A stretch of 64,000 bases of DNA from Salinivirgaceae bacterium (GTDB lineage: Bacteria; Bacteroidota; Bacteroidia; Bacteroidales; SZUA-534), in the NCBI GenBank assembly GCA_017557785.1, contig JAFYYA010000102.1:1-64000 (forward strand), read 5' to 3'. How positions within the stretch are numbered: position 1 is the stretch's first letter; each line of letters begins with the position of its first letter. A model generated the notes under the pieces. The model did not search any database and was not told the origin of the DNA. It worked only from the letters and a program-made list of their open reading frames with translations. This document shows, piece after piece, positions 8,723 to 17,423 of the stretch. The translations under genes were made by a program, and so were the position numbers.

Positions 8723-10048
8723 ATGATGCTTCGGCAGTTCAAACAATTTGTGAATCAGAACGGTCTGTTCGACCGTGGGCAGAGCCTGCTTGCGGCTGTA
8801 AGCGGTGGCGTCGATTCGGTTGTGATGCTGCACCTGCTGGCGCAATGCCGGCTGAAGGTGGCGGTGGCGCACTGCAATTTTCAGTTGCGCGGTGCCGATG
8901 CCGATGGCGACGAAGAGTTTGTGCGCCAACTGGCCGCGAAATATCAAATGCCGTTCTTCAGCATCCGTTTCGATACTTTGGCTTATACCGACGAGCACCG
9001 GCTGTCGGTTGAGATGGCCGCACGCGAACTGCGCTACAACTGGTTCGCTCAACTGGCCGCCGAGCACCATTTCCACCGCATCCTGACGGCCCATCACCTG
9101 AACGACAACATTGAGACCATGCTGCTCAACCTTACGCGCGGCACCGGCATCAACGGTCTGACAGGCATTGCGGCCATCAACGGCAACATTGCGCGGCCGC
9201 TTCTGTTTGCCACCCGCAGTCAGATTGAAGAGTATGCGCGGCTCAACAATCTTACGTTCCGCACCGACAGCACCAACCTTTCCGACGACTATCAGCGCAA
9301 CATTATCCGCCACCGCGTTGTGCCTGTGCTGAAAGAGTTGAATCCGGCGTTCGAAGAGCGCATGTCGAAGAATTTCAAGCATATCCGTCAGGCAGCCGAC
9401 ATCTACAACTGGTATGTGGCAAAGGTTGCCGCCGAAGTGGTGCAGACGGCAGGCCAACAGACAATTATCGATACGGAAAGACTTGTGCAACAACCATTTG
9501 CCGAGACTGTCCTGTTTGAAAGCATCAAGCCGTTCGGGTTCAACAGTTCGCAGACTGAAGATATTATGAAGGCTGTCGGGCAGAAGTCGGGCAGCACATT
9601 CGTGTCGGCCACACATCGTCTGCTTGTCGACCGCAGCCGCATTATCATTGAGCCGACCGAAAATTCTGATTTTCAGACTATTGAGATTGACTCACCCCGC
9701 AACATCGACAGCCTTGGCCTGACAATGCGCGTTGTGCCGATTGCCGATTTCGTGCTCGACAAACGCCCGAGCGTTGCCTGTCTCGACCTTGACAAACTCT
9801 GTTTCCCGCTGACAATCAGGCGTTGGCAGCACGGCGATTTTTTCTGTCCGATAGGAATGGACAAAGCGCAGAAATTGAGCGACTTTTTTGTCAACAACAA
9901 GGTGAATGTGTTTGACAAAGAGCGTGTTATGGTGCTTGTGTCTGGCGAACGGATTGCGTGGATTATCGGCTACCGTCCCGACAACCGCTTCAAGGTCGAC
10001 AAAAAGACACAGCAAGTGCTGGTAATCGACAGCAATTCAAACCAATAA
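8723..10048 (+). CDS. tilS: tRNA(Ile)-lysidine synthase
   Basis: This 441-residue cytoplasmic enzyme uses ATP and lysine to convert the wobble cytidine of the CAU-anticodon isoleucine tRNA to lysidine, switching it from Met to Ile decoding. The PP-loop SGGVDS is at residues 27-32. HCNFQLRG, TAHHLNDNIETMLLNLTRG and the DSTNLSDDYQRNIIRH segment are further TilS signatures, followed by the C-terminal substrate-binding domains. The start at 8723 (or the adjacent ATG at 8726) places the PP-loop at its usual distance from the N-terminus. The gene is convergent with recJ with only 14 bases between stop codons. Confidence 0.95.
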   Translation: MMLRQFKQFVNQNGLFDRGQSLLAAVSGGVDSVVMLHLLAQCRLKVAVAHCNFQLRGADADGDEEFVRQLAAKYQMPFFSIRFDTLAYTDEHRLSVEMAARELRYNWFAQLAAEHHFHRILTAHHLNDNIETMLLNLTRGTGINGLTGIAAINGNIARPLLFATRSQIEEYARLNNLTFRTDSTNLSDDYQRNIIRHRVVPVLKELNPAFEERMSKNFKHIRQAADIYNWYVAKVAAEVVQTAGQQTIIDTERLVQQPFAETVLFESIKPFGFNSSQTEDIMKAVGQKSGSTFVSATHRLLVDRSRIIIEPTENSDFQTIEIDSPRNIDSLGLTMRVVPIADFVLDKRPSVACLDLDKLCFPLTIRRWQHGDFFCPIGMDKAQKLSDFFVNNKVNVFDKERVMVLVSGERIAWIIGYRPDNRFKVDKKTQQVLVIDSNSNQ

Positions 10049-10062
10049 GTCGAAGTGGTGCG

Positions 10063-11871
10063 TTATTGCCCGTCCGACATCTTTATGTCGTAAACTTTCA
10101 ACTGCAGTGTTTCTTTTCCGCGGAACGTATTCATTTCCAACGAGAAACAAATATCGAATTTTTCGCCACGATGAATGGCGTCGAAATGTTCCGACTGCTT
10201 GAAAGCAATGGCCGACATTGAGCGGTTGACAGACTCGTCCACAACAGTCAGTTTCAGGTGCTCGCGCGTCTGACCAACAAGTTGCGTCTGGCCGCTGTCA
10301 GTAAGGCCCCGGCAGACAAAAACCGGCGCCATATTCCCCGGTCCGAATGGTTCAAACATTTCAAGGCACTTGAAGAATTTCGGCGTGATGTCCGACAGCG
10401 TCAGCACTTCGTCAACATCGATGCGCGGCACCATAATGTCGTCGGTGATCATGCTGTCCACAACGCTTTCAAACTTCTCGATAAATGCTTCGAGATTCTC
10501 TTCTTTGAGCGTCAGGCCGGCAGCGTAAGTGTGGCCGCCGAAACTCTCGAGCAGGCTCTGGCATTTTTCGATTGCTTCGTAAAGGTTGAAATCGGGTATT
10601 GAGCGGGCCGAACCGGTAATCATTCCGTTTGATTTTGTGCAGATTACGGTCGGTCGGTAATAAAAATCAATCAGCCGTGACGCCACAATTCCGATGACAC
10701 CCTTGTGCCATTCGGGGTTGTAGAGCACAGTTGAGCGGCGGTTTTTCATTTCGTCGCTGCTGTCAATCACGGCCAACGCTTCGTTGGTGATGTTCTGGTC
10801 GTGGGTTTTGCGGTCGGTGTTGTCGGTCTCAATCTTGCAGGCCATCTCTTCGGCCTTCGCTTCGTTGCGTTCAACAAGCAAATCAACCGAGTAGCGTCCC
10901 AAATCCATGCGTCCGGCAGCGTTGATGCGCGGTCCGATTTTGAAAACGATGTCACCGATTTTCACCGGGCGGAATTCGGGCTCGTCGGCCGACTGAGTCA
11001 CTTCGCAAGGTGCTGACGGCACATCGAACTGGCGGTCGTCCTTGTTGCGCTGCGGTGGCGGTGTTATGCCCGATTTCTTCATCACGGCACGAAGTCCCAC
11101 GCGTGGGTTGGTGTTCAACTGCTTGAGTCCGTAGTAGGCCAAGATGCGGTTCTCGTCGATGATAGGCACAATGTCGCTGGCGATGCTCACCACAACAAGG
11201 TCGAGAAACGGTTTAATCTGGTAGAACGGGATTTTGTTCCGCGATGCGTAGGCCTGAATCAGTTTGAATCCGACGCCGCAGCCCGACAGTTCGTTGAACG
11301 GATAGTTGCAGTCGGTGCGTTTGGGATCGAGCACGGCGGCCGCCTTGGGCAACTCTTCGCCCGGCTCGTGGTGGTCGCAGATTATGAACTCGATGCCTTT
11401 TTCAGCAGCGTAATCCACTTTGGGCAAGGCTTTTATGCCGCAGTCGAGTGCAATGATGAGTTTGCAGCCCATCTCTTCGGCGTAGTCGATGCCCTTGTAC
11501 GAGATTCCATACCCTTCAGTATAACGGTCTGGAACATAATAAAATACGTTACGGCACTTGCTTTTCAGGAACACGTACATCATTGCAACTGCTGTTGTGC
11601 CGTCGACATCGTAATCGCCATAGATAAGCACATTTTCCCGTTCTACAATGGCTTGTTCGAGCCTAGCCACAGCCCGGTCCATATCTTTCATCAGAAATGG
11701 GTCGTACAACTGTTGAAGGTCGGGACGGAAGAATTTGCGTGCCGATTCGCTGTCGTTTATGCCTCGTTGCAATAGTAAGTTTGCCAAGGGTTTACTGATA
11801 TTGGCTGATTCTGCCAATTCATCAATCTTTCCCGCTTCGGCCTGTTCCTTTAGTATCCATTTTTTTTGCAT
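10063..11871 (-). CDS. recJ: single-stranded-DNA-specific 5'-3' exonuclease RecJ
   Basis: The 602-residue protein is a DHH-family nuclease used in recombination and mismatch or base-excision repair. Motif I YGDYDVDGTT (Asp86, Asp88, Asp90) and motif III DHH at 166-168 supply the metal ligands; ALDCGI and the later GRMDLGRYSVDLL segments fit the RecJ core. The C-terminal part carries the DHHA1 (GHTYAAGL) and OB-like domains, and the length agrees with bacterial RecJ. It ends a run of minus-strand genes (tgt, the LptF/LptG-like permease, recJ), separated by 85 bases from the permease gene. Confidence 0.95.
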   Translation of the reverse strand: MQKKWILKEQAEAGKIDELAESANISKPLANLLLQRGINDSESARKFFRPDLQQLYDPFLMKDMDRAVARLEQAIVERENVLIYGDYDVDGTTAVAMMYVFLKSKCRNVFYYVPDRYTEGYGISYKGIDYAEEMGCKLIIALDCGIKALPKVDYAAEKGIEFIICDHHEPGEELPKAAAVLDPKRTDCNYPFNELSGCGVGFKLIQAYASRNKIPFYQIKPFLDLVVVSIASDIVPIIDENRILAYYGLKQLNTNPRVGLRAVMKKSGITPPPQRNKDDRQFDVPSAPCEVTQSADEPEFRPVKIGDIVFKIGPRINAAGRMDLGRYSVDLLVERNEAKAEEMACKIETDNTDRKTHDQNITNEALAVIDSSDEMKNRRSTVLYNPEWHKGVIGIVASRLIDFYYRPTVICTKSNGMITGSARSIPDFNLYEAIEKCQSLLESFGGHTYAAGLTLKEENLEAFIEKFESVVDSMITDDIMVPRIDVDEVLTLSDITPKFFKCLEMFEPFGPGNMAPVFVCRGLTDSGQTQLVGQTREHLKLTVVDESVNRSMSAIAFKQSEHFDAIHRGEKFDICFSLEMNTFRGKETLQLKVYDIKMSDGQ

Positions 11872-11956
11872 TTATATAGTTTTGTATTTCTTCAGTTTTG
11901 GGGCGATTGCCGAAAGCGAATGTAAAAAATCTTGCCATATCCTATGAATTTTTACA

Positions 11957-13048
11957 TCATTTTTTTGCCTGATTGTACAAAATGATACCAATCACGCCGA
12001 AAATCACATTCGGAATCCACACAGCGATCACAGGCGGCACGTGGGCGTTGGTAGCCAACACGTTCGATACTTCCATAAACATTATGTATGTGAAAGCCAA
12101 TAAGATACCAACACCAATATTAATACCGATGCCACCGCGTTTTTTTCGCGACGACAGCGTTACGCCAATCAGCGTCAGAATAAATGTTGAGAATGAATAG
12201 GCAAAACGCTTGTGCTTTTCAATCTTCCAAAGCACCACATTCTCAGAGCCTTTCATCGTTTCCTGCTCAATAAATTCGTTAAGCTCACGGTAGTTCATTG
12301 CCTCTACCACGTTGTTGCGCCGCGCAAAATCGCCGGGTAGCATATTCAGCGTAGTGTCGAGTTTTGGATGGAATTTCACATGTTCTTCGCCGTTGGCAAA
12401 CGTGCGGATGTAGCAGTTGTAGATTTTCCACTTGTTGATGGTGGTGTCCCACTGTATATATTCTGAGATGAGTTTCGACTTCAATTTGCCGTTTTCAATC
12501 TGCTCGAGCGCAAAGTTGTAGCCCCTGTCGTAGTTGGTGTTGTAACTGCTCATATAGATGAACTGTCCGGGCAGAATCTGACGGTGAATGTCCTGTTCGT
12601 TGTTTACAAATTTGTTGTTGCGGTAATATTTCTCTTCAAAAGCAAGACGATGCTCGTTGGCTGGCGGTATAATCCAGTTAATCAGCAAATAAGAAAAAAT
12701 GGCCAAAATAAGTGATGACACAAAATACGGGAACAGAAATCGTCGGTAGCTCACGCCGCTACTCAGAATAGCAATTATCTCAGAGTTGCCGGCCATCTTC
12801 GATGTAAAGAAAATCACAGCAATGAAAATGAACATTGCCGAGAAAAGATTTGCAAAGTAGGGGATGAAATTCAGATAGTAATCAACGATGATGGCCTTCA
12901 TTGGTGCCTGTTTCACAATAAAATCGTCGATTTTTTCCGAGATGTCGAAAATCACCACAATGAGCAGAATCAATATGAGCGCAAAGGCGAACGTCCCCAG
13001 GAATCTGCGGATGATGAAACGGTCCAACTTCTTCATATAGTTGCTCAT
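11957..13048 (-). CDS. LptF/LptG-type permease (YjgP/YjgQ family)
   Basis: This 363-residue inner-membrane protein has three hydrophobic segments in the N-terminal third, a periplasmic middle domain of about 150 residues and three more segments near the C-terminus. That is the architecture of the LptF and LptG subunits, which with the LptB ATPase extract lipopolysaccharide from the inner membrane and feed the Lpt bridge. RRFLGTF and the ILSSGVSYRRFLFP coupling-helix region are recognisable. Which of the two paralogues it represents is not clear. It starts three bases after the tgt stop codon, so the two are co-transcribed. A start at Met5 (13036) is equally plausible. Confidence 0.9.
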   Translation of the reverse strand: MSNYMKKLDRFIIRRFLGTFAFALILILLIVVIFDISEKIDDFIVKQAPMKAIIVDYYLNFIPYFANLFSAMFIFIAVIFFTSKMAGNSEIIAILSSGVSYRRFLFPYFVSSLILAIFSYLLINWIIPPANEHRLAFEEKYYRNNKFVNNEQDIHRQILPGQFIYMSSYNTNYDRGYNFALEQIENGKLKSKLISEYIQWDTTINKWKIYNCYIRTFANGEEHVKFHPKLDTTLNMLPGDFARRNNVVEAMNYRELNEFIEQETMKGSENVVLWKIEKHKRFAYSFSTFILTLIGVTLSSRKKRGGIGINIGVGILLAFTYIMFMEVSNVLATNAHVPPVIAVWIPNVIFGVIGIILYNQAKK

Positions 13049-13051
13049 AGC

Positions 13052-14182
13052 CTACAATCGATTTGTAACTTTTTGGACCATAACGTTTTTCCACTCCGCA
13101 AAATTGCCTTCGACAATGTGTTTTCGCGCCTCGCCAACAAGCCAAAGGTAGAACGCTAGATTGTGCATACTGGCAATTGACATCCCCAACATCTCCTGAG
13201 CCACAAACAGATGGTGGAGATAGGCCAAAGTGTAGCTCGAATCGACAAACGACGTGCCGTTGGGGTCGATGGGCGAAAACTCGTTCTCCCACTTCTTGTT
13301 TTTTATGTTGATGATACCCTTGCTTGTGAAGAGCATTCCGTTGCGACCGTTGCGGGTTGGCATCACGCAGTCGAACATATCAACTCCGCGGCTGATGCCC
13401 TCGAGAATATTTGCCGGTGTGCCAACGCCCATCAGATAACGGGGCTTATCGGCTGGCAGAATGGCGTTCACAACCTCAATCATCTGGTACATCACATCGG
13501 TTGGCTCGCCCACGGCCAGTCCGCCAATGGCGTTGCCGTCCATTCCCAACTCGGCTATCTCGGTGGCCGCACGCTGACGCAAATCGGTGAACGACGCACC
13601 CTGCACAATCGGGAAATAGGCTTGGTTGTGGCCATAGAGCGGCTCGGTGTTGCGGAACGCCTCAACGCCCCGGCGCAGCCAGCGCATTGTCAGGTCGAGC
13701 GATTTTTTTGCGTAGTTGAAGTCGCAGTCGCCCGGTGGGCACTCGTCGAGCGCCATCATAATATCGGAACCGATAATGCGCTGTATGTCAATCACATTCT
13801 CGGGCGTAAACAAATGCTTCGAGCCATCGATATGCGAACTGAATCGAGCGCCTTCCTCGGTGAGTTTGCGGTTCGCCGAAAGGCTGAAAACCTGATAACC
13901 GCCGCTGTCGGTGAGTATGGGGCGGTTCCAGTTCATAAAGCGGTGCAGTCCGCCGGCTTCGCGCAGCAAAGCCGTTCCGGGACGCAGATAAAGGTGATAG
14001 GTGTTGCCCAAGATTATCTGCGCGCGAATGTCGTCGGCCACGTCGCGCTGGTGAATTCCTTTGACCGAGCCCACCGTGCCAACAGGCATAAAAATCGGTG
14101 TTTCAATGGTGCCGTGGTCGGTCAGAATCTGCCCCGCGCGGGCGGCTGATTTGCTGTCGGTGGCTGTTAAACTGAACTGCAT
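13052..14182 (-). CDS. tgt: tRNA-guanine (queuine) transglycosylase
   Basis: The 376-residue enzyme swaps guanine-34 of Asp, Asn, His and Tyr tRNAs for a queuine precursor. LTDSGGYQVFSL holds one catalytic aspartate and DMFDCVMPTRNGRNG the nucleophilic one; GGLAVGEP and MGVGTP are further family signatures. The ATG at 14182 (MQFSLTATDS) is chosen over an in-frame start at 14227 because a TATCTTTG promoter element lies at 14203-14210, inside the longer frame. The CxCxxC zinc site expected before YLHHL is absent, the segment reading PNGTSFVDS. The gene is followed at three bases by an LptF/LptG permease gene. Confidence 0.94.
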   Translation of the reverse strand: MQFSLTATDSKSAARAGQILTDHGTIETPIFMPVGTVGSVKGIHQRDVADDIRAQIILGNTYHLYLRPGTALLREAGGLHRFMNWNRPILTDSGGYQVFSLSANRKLTEEGARFSSHIDGSKHLFTPENVIDIQRIIGSDIMMALDECPPGDCDFNYAKKSLDLTMRWLRRGVEAFRNTEPLYGHNQAYFPIVQGASFTDLRQRAATEIAELGMDGNAIGGLAVGEPTDVMYQMIEVVNAILPADKPRYLMGVGTPANILEGISRGVDMFDCVMPTRNGRNGMLFTSKGIINIKNKKWENEFSPIDPNGTSFVDSSYTLAYLHHLFVAQEMLGMSIASMHNLAFYLWLVGEARKHIVEGNFAEWKNVMVQKVTNRL

Positions 14183-14202
14183 TGCTTTTTTCTGATAGCG
14201 GG

Positions 14203-14210
14203 CAAAGATA
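14203..14210 (-). promoter_or_regulatory. TAnnTTTG promoter element for tgt
   Basis: CAAAGATA on the plus strand is TATCTTTG on the minus strand, 20 bases before the preferred tgt start. Confidence 0.6.
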
Positions 14211-14260
14211 AACGAAATCGCTGACAAATGACGAATCGCTATTCACGTTGGCCGGACATA

Positions 14261-14290
14261 AAAAAAAGCACCTGCCTTGCAAGTGCCTTT
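14261..14290 (-). terminator. terminator after tRNA-Gly
   Basis: On the minus strand GCACTTGC pairs with GCAGGTGC around an AAG loop (one wobble) and is followed by seven T. It begins a few bases past the tRNA 3' end. Confidence 0.8.
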
Positions 14291-14292
14291 TG

Positions 14293-14365
14293 AGCGGGTA
14301 ACGAGACTCGAACTCGCGACCCTCAGCTTGGGAAGCTGATGCTCTACCAACTGAGCTATGCCCGC
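14293..14365 (-). tRNA. tRNA-Gly (anticodon CCC)
   Basis: The 73-base minus-strand cloverleaf starts GCGGGCATAGCTCAGTTGG and has a five-pair anticodon stem TCAGC/GCTGA with loop TTCCCAA, placing CCC at positions 34-36 for glycine codon GGG. The T arm contains GTTCGAGTC. The acceptor stem pairs well except for a C-A opposition at 6-67. CCA is not encoded. It has its own TAnnTTTG promoter and terminator. Confidence 0.93.
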
Positions 14366-14376
14366 GTTTGTGTCGG

Positions 14377-14384
14377 CAAAAATA
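14377..14384 (-). promoter_or_regulatory. TAnnTTTG promoter element for tRNA-Gly
   Basis: CAAAAATA (TATTTTTG on the minus strand) lies 12 bases before the tRNA 5' end, with CAAA boxes (TTTG on the minus strand) at 14400-14403 and 14407-14410 as candidate -33 elements. Confidence 0.55.
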
Positions 14385-14407
14385 GTTTTTTTCGGAAAAC
14401 AAAAAAC

Positions 14408-14433
14408 AAAACCGACCCGTTTGAGCCGGTTTT
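14408..14433 (-). terminator. terminator after purC
   Basis: On the minus strand AAAACCGGCTC pairs with GGGTCGGTTTT (two wobbles) and is followed by GTTTTTTG. It starts 13 bases beyond the purC stop. Confidence 0.8.
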
Positions 14434-14445
14434 GCCTTTATTGCT

Positions 14446-15402
14446 CTATTTCAGCAGATTAGCCTTAATGTAGTTCTCAACATTGTTGAAGATGCGGTTC
14501 TGCACGTCGGTGACGTCGCCAGGAACGAACTTGCTGCCAACAATGTGCTCGTAGAGCTCGATGTAGCGGTTCGATATCTGGCTGATGATTTCGGGTGTCA
14601 TTTCGGGCACTTTCTCACCTGCGCGGCCTTGGAAGCCGTTGGCCATAAGCCACTCACGCACAAACTCTTTCGAGAGTTGTTTTTGAGCCTCGCCTTTGGC
14701 AAAACGCTCTTCGTAGCCGTCGGCGTAGAAGTAACGCGATGAGTCGGGTGTGTGAATCTCGTCAATCAGGTAAATTTTGCCGTCCTTCTTGCCGAACTCG
14801 TACTTGGTGTCGACCAGAATCAAGCCCATCTTCTTGGCCATCTCGGTGCCGCGTTGGAACAGAGCCAGCGTGTACTTCTCGAGTTGGACGTAGTCTTCAG
14901 CCGAAACCAAACCTGTGCGGATAATCTCCTCGCGTGAGATGTTCTCGTCGTGCGTGCCAATGTCGGCCTTGGTTGTCGGGGTGATGATGGGGTGGTCGAA
15001 ACGCTGATGCTCGCGCAGGCCTTCGGGCAGTTTCACACCGCAAATCTCGCGTCCGCCGTCGCGGTACAAGCGCCACGAACTGCCAGTCAGGTAGCCGCGG
15101 ACAACCATTTCAACGGCAAACGGCTCGCACTTGTGTCCGATGGTGACGTTCGGGTCGGGGCTGGCAACTTTCCAGTTTGGAACAATGTCGGCCGTAGCAT
15201 CAAGAAAATACGATGCTATCTGGTTCAGAACCTGCCCTTTGTAAGGAATTCCCTTTGGCAGGATTACGTCGAAAGCCGAAATACGGTCGCTCACTACCAT
15301 TGCCAGATACTGGTCGTTGATGTTGTACACATCGCGCACCTTGCCGTTGTACACACCCTTCTGACCACTGAATTTGAAGTTTGTCTTTGATACTGTGTTC
15401 AT
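14446..15402 (-). CDS. purC: phosphoribosylaminoimidazole-succinocarboxamide synthase
   Basis: This 318-residue ATP-dependent SAICAR synthase joins aspartate to CAIR in purine biosynthesis. The glycine-rich GKVRDVYN is the nucleotide-binding loop. [46 protein letters not shown] and LVDTKYEFG are family signatures. The length matches the longer PurC form found in Bacteroidetes and yeast-like enzymes rather than the 240-residue E. coli form. The gene stands alone with its own terminator; the 175-base gap to phoH holds only AT-rich repetitive sequence in which I see no gene. Confidence 0.95.
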   Translation of the reverse strand: MNTVSKTNFKFSGQKGVYNGKVRDVYNINDQYLAMVVSDRISAFDVILPKGIPYKGQVLNQIASYFLDATADIVPNWKVASPDPNVTIGHKCEPFAVEMVVRGYLTGSSWRLYRDGGREICGVKLPEGLREHQRFDHPIITPTTKADIGTHDENISREEIIRTGLVSAEDYVQLEKYTLALFQRGTEMAKKMGLILVDTKYEFGKKDGKIYLIDEIHTPDSSRYFYADGYEERFAKGEAQKQLSKEFVREWLMANGFQGRAGEKVPEMTPEIISQISNRYIELYEHIVGSKFVPGDVTDVQNRIFNNVENYIKANLLK

Positions 15403-15577
15403 ATTAATTTTGAATTAAGATTTTAGAATTCAGAATTTTATGTTTAAACGTTCCGATGATTATTTTTTATTTTCTAACCGATTGAATCCGATTTAATCAG
15501 AATAAGCTATCGATTTAAATCGGCTTGAATCGGTCAGCACTTTATTCTATTATTCAATCCTTCAGTCATTCAATTAT

Positions 15578-16519
15578 TCAGTCCTTCACTCCTTTATCAA
15601 AGGCTTTAACAATCTCTTTTACAAGACGATGGCGCACAATATCGCTCTCGTCGAGTTCGACAATGCTGATGCCTTCAATTCTTTTCAGCAGACGGATGGC
15701 CTGCACCAAACCACTGTCCTGCGTGCGTGGAAGGTCGATTTGCGTGACGTCGCCCGTAATGATGAATTTCGAATTCATACCCATACGCGTCAGGAACATC
15801 TTCATCTGCGGAAGCGTGGTGTTCTGCGCCTCGTCAAGTATGACAAAGGCGTTGTCGAGCGTGCGGCCACGCATAAATGCCAACGGCGCAATCTGAATCA
15901 CGCCATCCTCAAGGTGCGACTCGAGTTTCTTGGCCGGAATCATATCGTTGAGCGCATCGTAGAGCGGCTGCAGATACGGGTCGATTTTCTCTTTCAGGTC
16001 GCCGGGCAGAAACCCCAGGCGCTCGCCCGCCTCAACGGCTGGGCGGCTCAAAACAATGCGGCGCACCTCGCGGTTACGTAACGCCCTAACAGCCAATGCA
16101 ATGGCGGTGTACGTCTTACCAGAACCGGCAGGGCCCAGCGCAAAAAGCATATCGCTCTGCGCCACCGCATCAACCATCCGCTGCTGGTTGGCACTGCGCG
16201 CACGGATGGCGCGGCCGTTGTTGCCAAAGACAATCAGGTCGTCGGGCACATCGCTCTGGTGTTGCTGCTGATTGTTCAGAATCTGCACCAAATCGTCGTC
16301 GGAAAGGCGGTTGAAGGTGTCCAGGAAATGCACCACCTGGCGGAATTTGTCCTCGAAATCGGCAATCTGCTGCTCGTCGCCCAGAACTTTCACATCGTGG
16401 CCGCGCGCCACAATCTGAATCTTCGGGAAAGCGCGTTTCAGAATGTCGAGCCGCGAGCACTTGGCGCCGTAAAGGTCCAGTGGCTCAACCGTTTCGAGAT
16501 GCAAAATCTTTTCTGCCAT
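15578..16519 (-). CDS. PhoH family ATPase
   Basis: The 313-residue cytoplasmic protein has an N-terminal region of about 115 residues followed by a PhoH core: Walker A GPAGSGKTYTA, GFLPGDLKEKIDPYLQPLYD, and Walker B ILDEAQNTTLPQMKMFLTRMG with the sensor-like TGDVTQIDLP. PhoH proteins are helicase-like ATPases linked to RNA metabolism and, in some bacteria, phosphate stress, but the exact role in Bacteroidales is not known. The gene is divergent from the SAM hydroxide adenosyltransferase gene and has a CAAATGTA (TACATTTG) promoter element 19 bases upstream. Confidence 0.92.
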   Translation of the reverse strand: MAEKILHLETVEPLDLYGAKCSRLDILKRAFPKIQIVARGHDVKVLGDEQQIADFEDKFRQVVHFLDTFNRLSDDDLVQILNNQQQHQSDVPDDLIVFGNNGRAIRARSANQQRMVDAVAQSDMLFALGPAGSGKTYTAIALAVRALRNREVRRIVLSRPAVEAGERLGFLPGDLKEKIDPYLQPLYDALNDMIPAKKLESHLEDGVIQIAPLAFMRGRTLDNAFVILDEAQNTTLPQMKMFLTRMGMNSKFIITGDVTQIDLPRTQDSGLVQAIRLLKRIEGISIVELDESDIVRHRLVKEIVKAFDKGVKD

Positions 16520-16537
16520 AATCAGTCATTGATTGGG

Positions 16538-16545
16538 CAAATGTA
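16538..16545 (-). promoter_or_regulatory. TAnnTTTG promoter element for phoH
   Basis: CAAATGTA on the plus strand is TACATTTG on the minus strand, close upstream of the phoH start. Confidence 0.5.
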
Positions 16546-16621
16546 GTCAAATTGGTTAATCGGTGAACAGAAAAGACGACAGACTTCGGATTTGACCGAT
16601 TCATCAGTTCAACGTTTTAAT

Positions 16622-16629
16622 TACATTTG
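16622..16629 (+). promoter_or_regulatory. TAnnTTTG promoter element for the SAM hydroxide adenosyltransferase / mazG pair
   Basis: TACATTTG lies 17 bases before the ATG at 16647. No clear -33 box was seen at the ideal distance. Confidence 0.5.
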
Positions 16630-16646
16630 CCGAAAGCAAAAAAACG

Positions 16647-17423
16647 ATGGCGGTAATAACTCTCACGACCGACTGGCACAACGACGACTTCTACGTTGGG
16701 GCAATGAAGGGCAGGATTCTGTCGCAGTGCCCGGGGGCCACCATTGTCGACATCACGCACAAGATTGAGAGTTACAAATCGGCACACGCGGCGTTCATTC
16801 TGCGTGGCACGTTCCCGCATTTTCCGCCAGGTACCATCCACTTGATTTGCACCAACAGCGAAGTGTCCGACAAGCGTATTCCAATGTGTATCAGTTACAA
16901 AGGACAATATTTCATTGGCTGCGACACAAGCGCGATGAAGGTGATGTTTGCCGAGCAACCCGAAAAAGTTGTGGTGCTGACGCCCGAAAAGTTCGCCAAC
17001 TCAACGTTCCCCGAACTGACCATTCTGGCGCCCGCAGCCTGTATGATTGCCAACGGAGCCACACTCGACGACATCGGCATCGACGCCACCGACGAATTCT
17101 CGATTCTGGAACTCGGCCCATCGTGCACCGACGACAGCATCTCGGGCAGCGTCATCTACATCGATTCCTACAAAAACGCCATCACCAACATCACGCGGAA
17201 GATGTTCGAAAGCATCCGTGGTGGTCGCCGTTTCGAGATTGTGGTGAAGAACGACACCTACAAAATCACCGAAATCAGCCGCACCTACAGCAGCGTGCGC
17301 ACTGGCGACCTGCTGGCTCTGTTCAACTCGCTGGGGCTGCTCGAAATCGCCATCCGCGACGCCTATCTGGCCGACCTTGCAAAAATTGAATGTAACACAT
17401 CAGTATTGGTAAAATTTTTATAA
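16647..17423 (+). CDS. SAM hydroxide adenosyltransferase family protein (DUF62)
   Basis: The 258-residue protein begins ITLTTDWHNDDFYVGAMKG and continues with VDITHKIESY and AAFILRG, hallmarks of the DUF62 / SAM-dependent halogenase-like family. Characterised non-halogenating members hydrolyse S-adenosylmethionine to adenosine and methionine using a hydroxide. The later GSVIYIDSYKNAITNI segment marks the C-terminal domain. The physiological reason for this activity is not established. Its stop codon directly abuts the ATG of mazG, so the two are translationally linked. Confidence 0.88.
   Translation: MAVITLTTDWHNDDFYVGAMKGRILSQCPGATIVDITHKIESYKSAHAAFILRGTFPHFPPGTIHLICTNSEVSDKRIPMCISYKGQYFIGCDTSAMKVMFAEQPEKVVVLTPEKFANSTFPELTILAPAACMIANGATLDDIGIDATDEFSILELGPSCTDDSISGSVIYIDSYKNAITNITRKMFESIRGGRRFEIVVKNDTYKITEISRTYSSVRTGDLLALFNSLGLLEIAIRDAYLADLAKIECNTSVLVKFL

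Noticed and set aside
8675..9616. 313-codon open frame antisense to tilS
   Set aside because: Overlaps the tilS core motifs completely; no promoter or family match.
13211..14149. 312-codon open frame antisense to tgt
   Set aside because: Long but with an unnatural composition and fully overlapping the conserved tgt gene; it follows from codon bias.
15403..15577. AT-rich direct repeats between purC and phoH
   Set aside because: Only short degenerate words (AATCGG, TTCA-type) with no regular array, hairpin or gene; nothing further can be supported.
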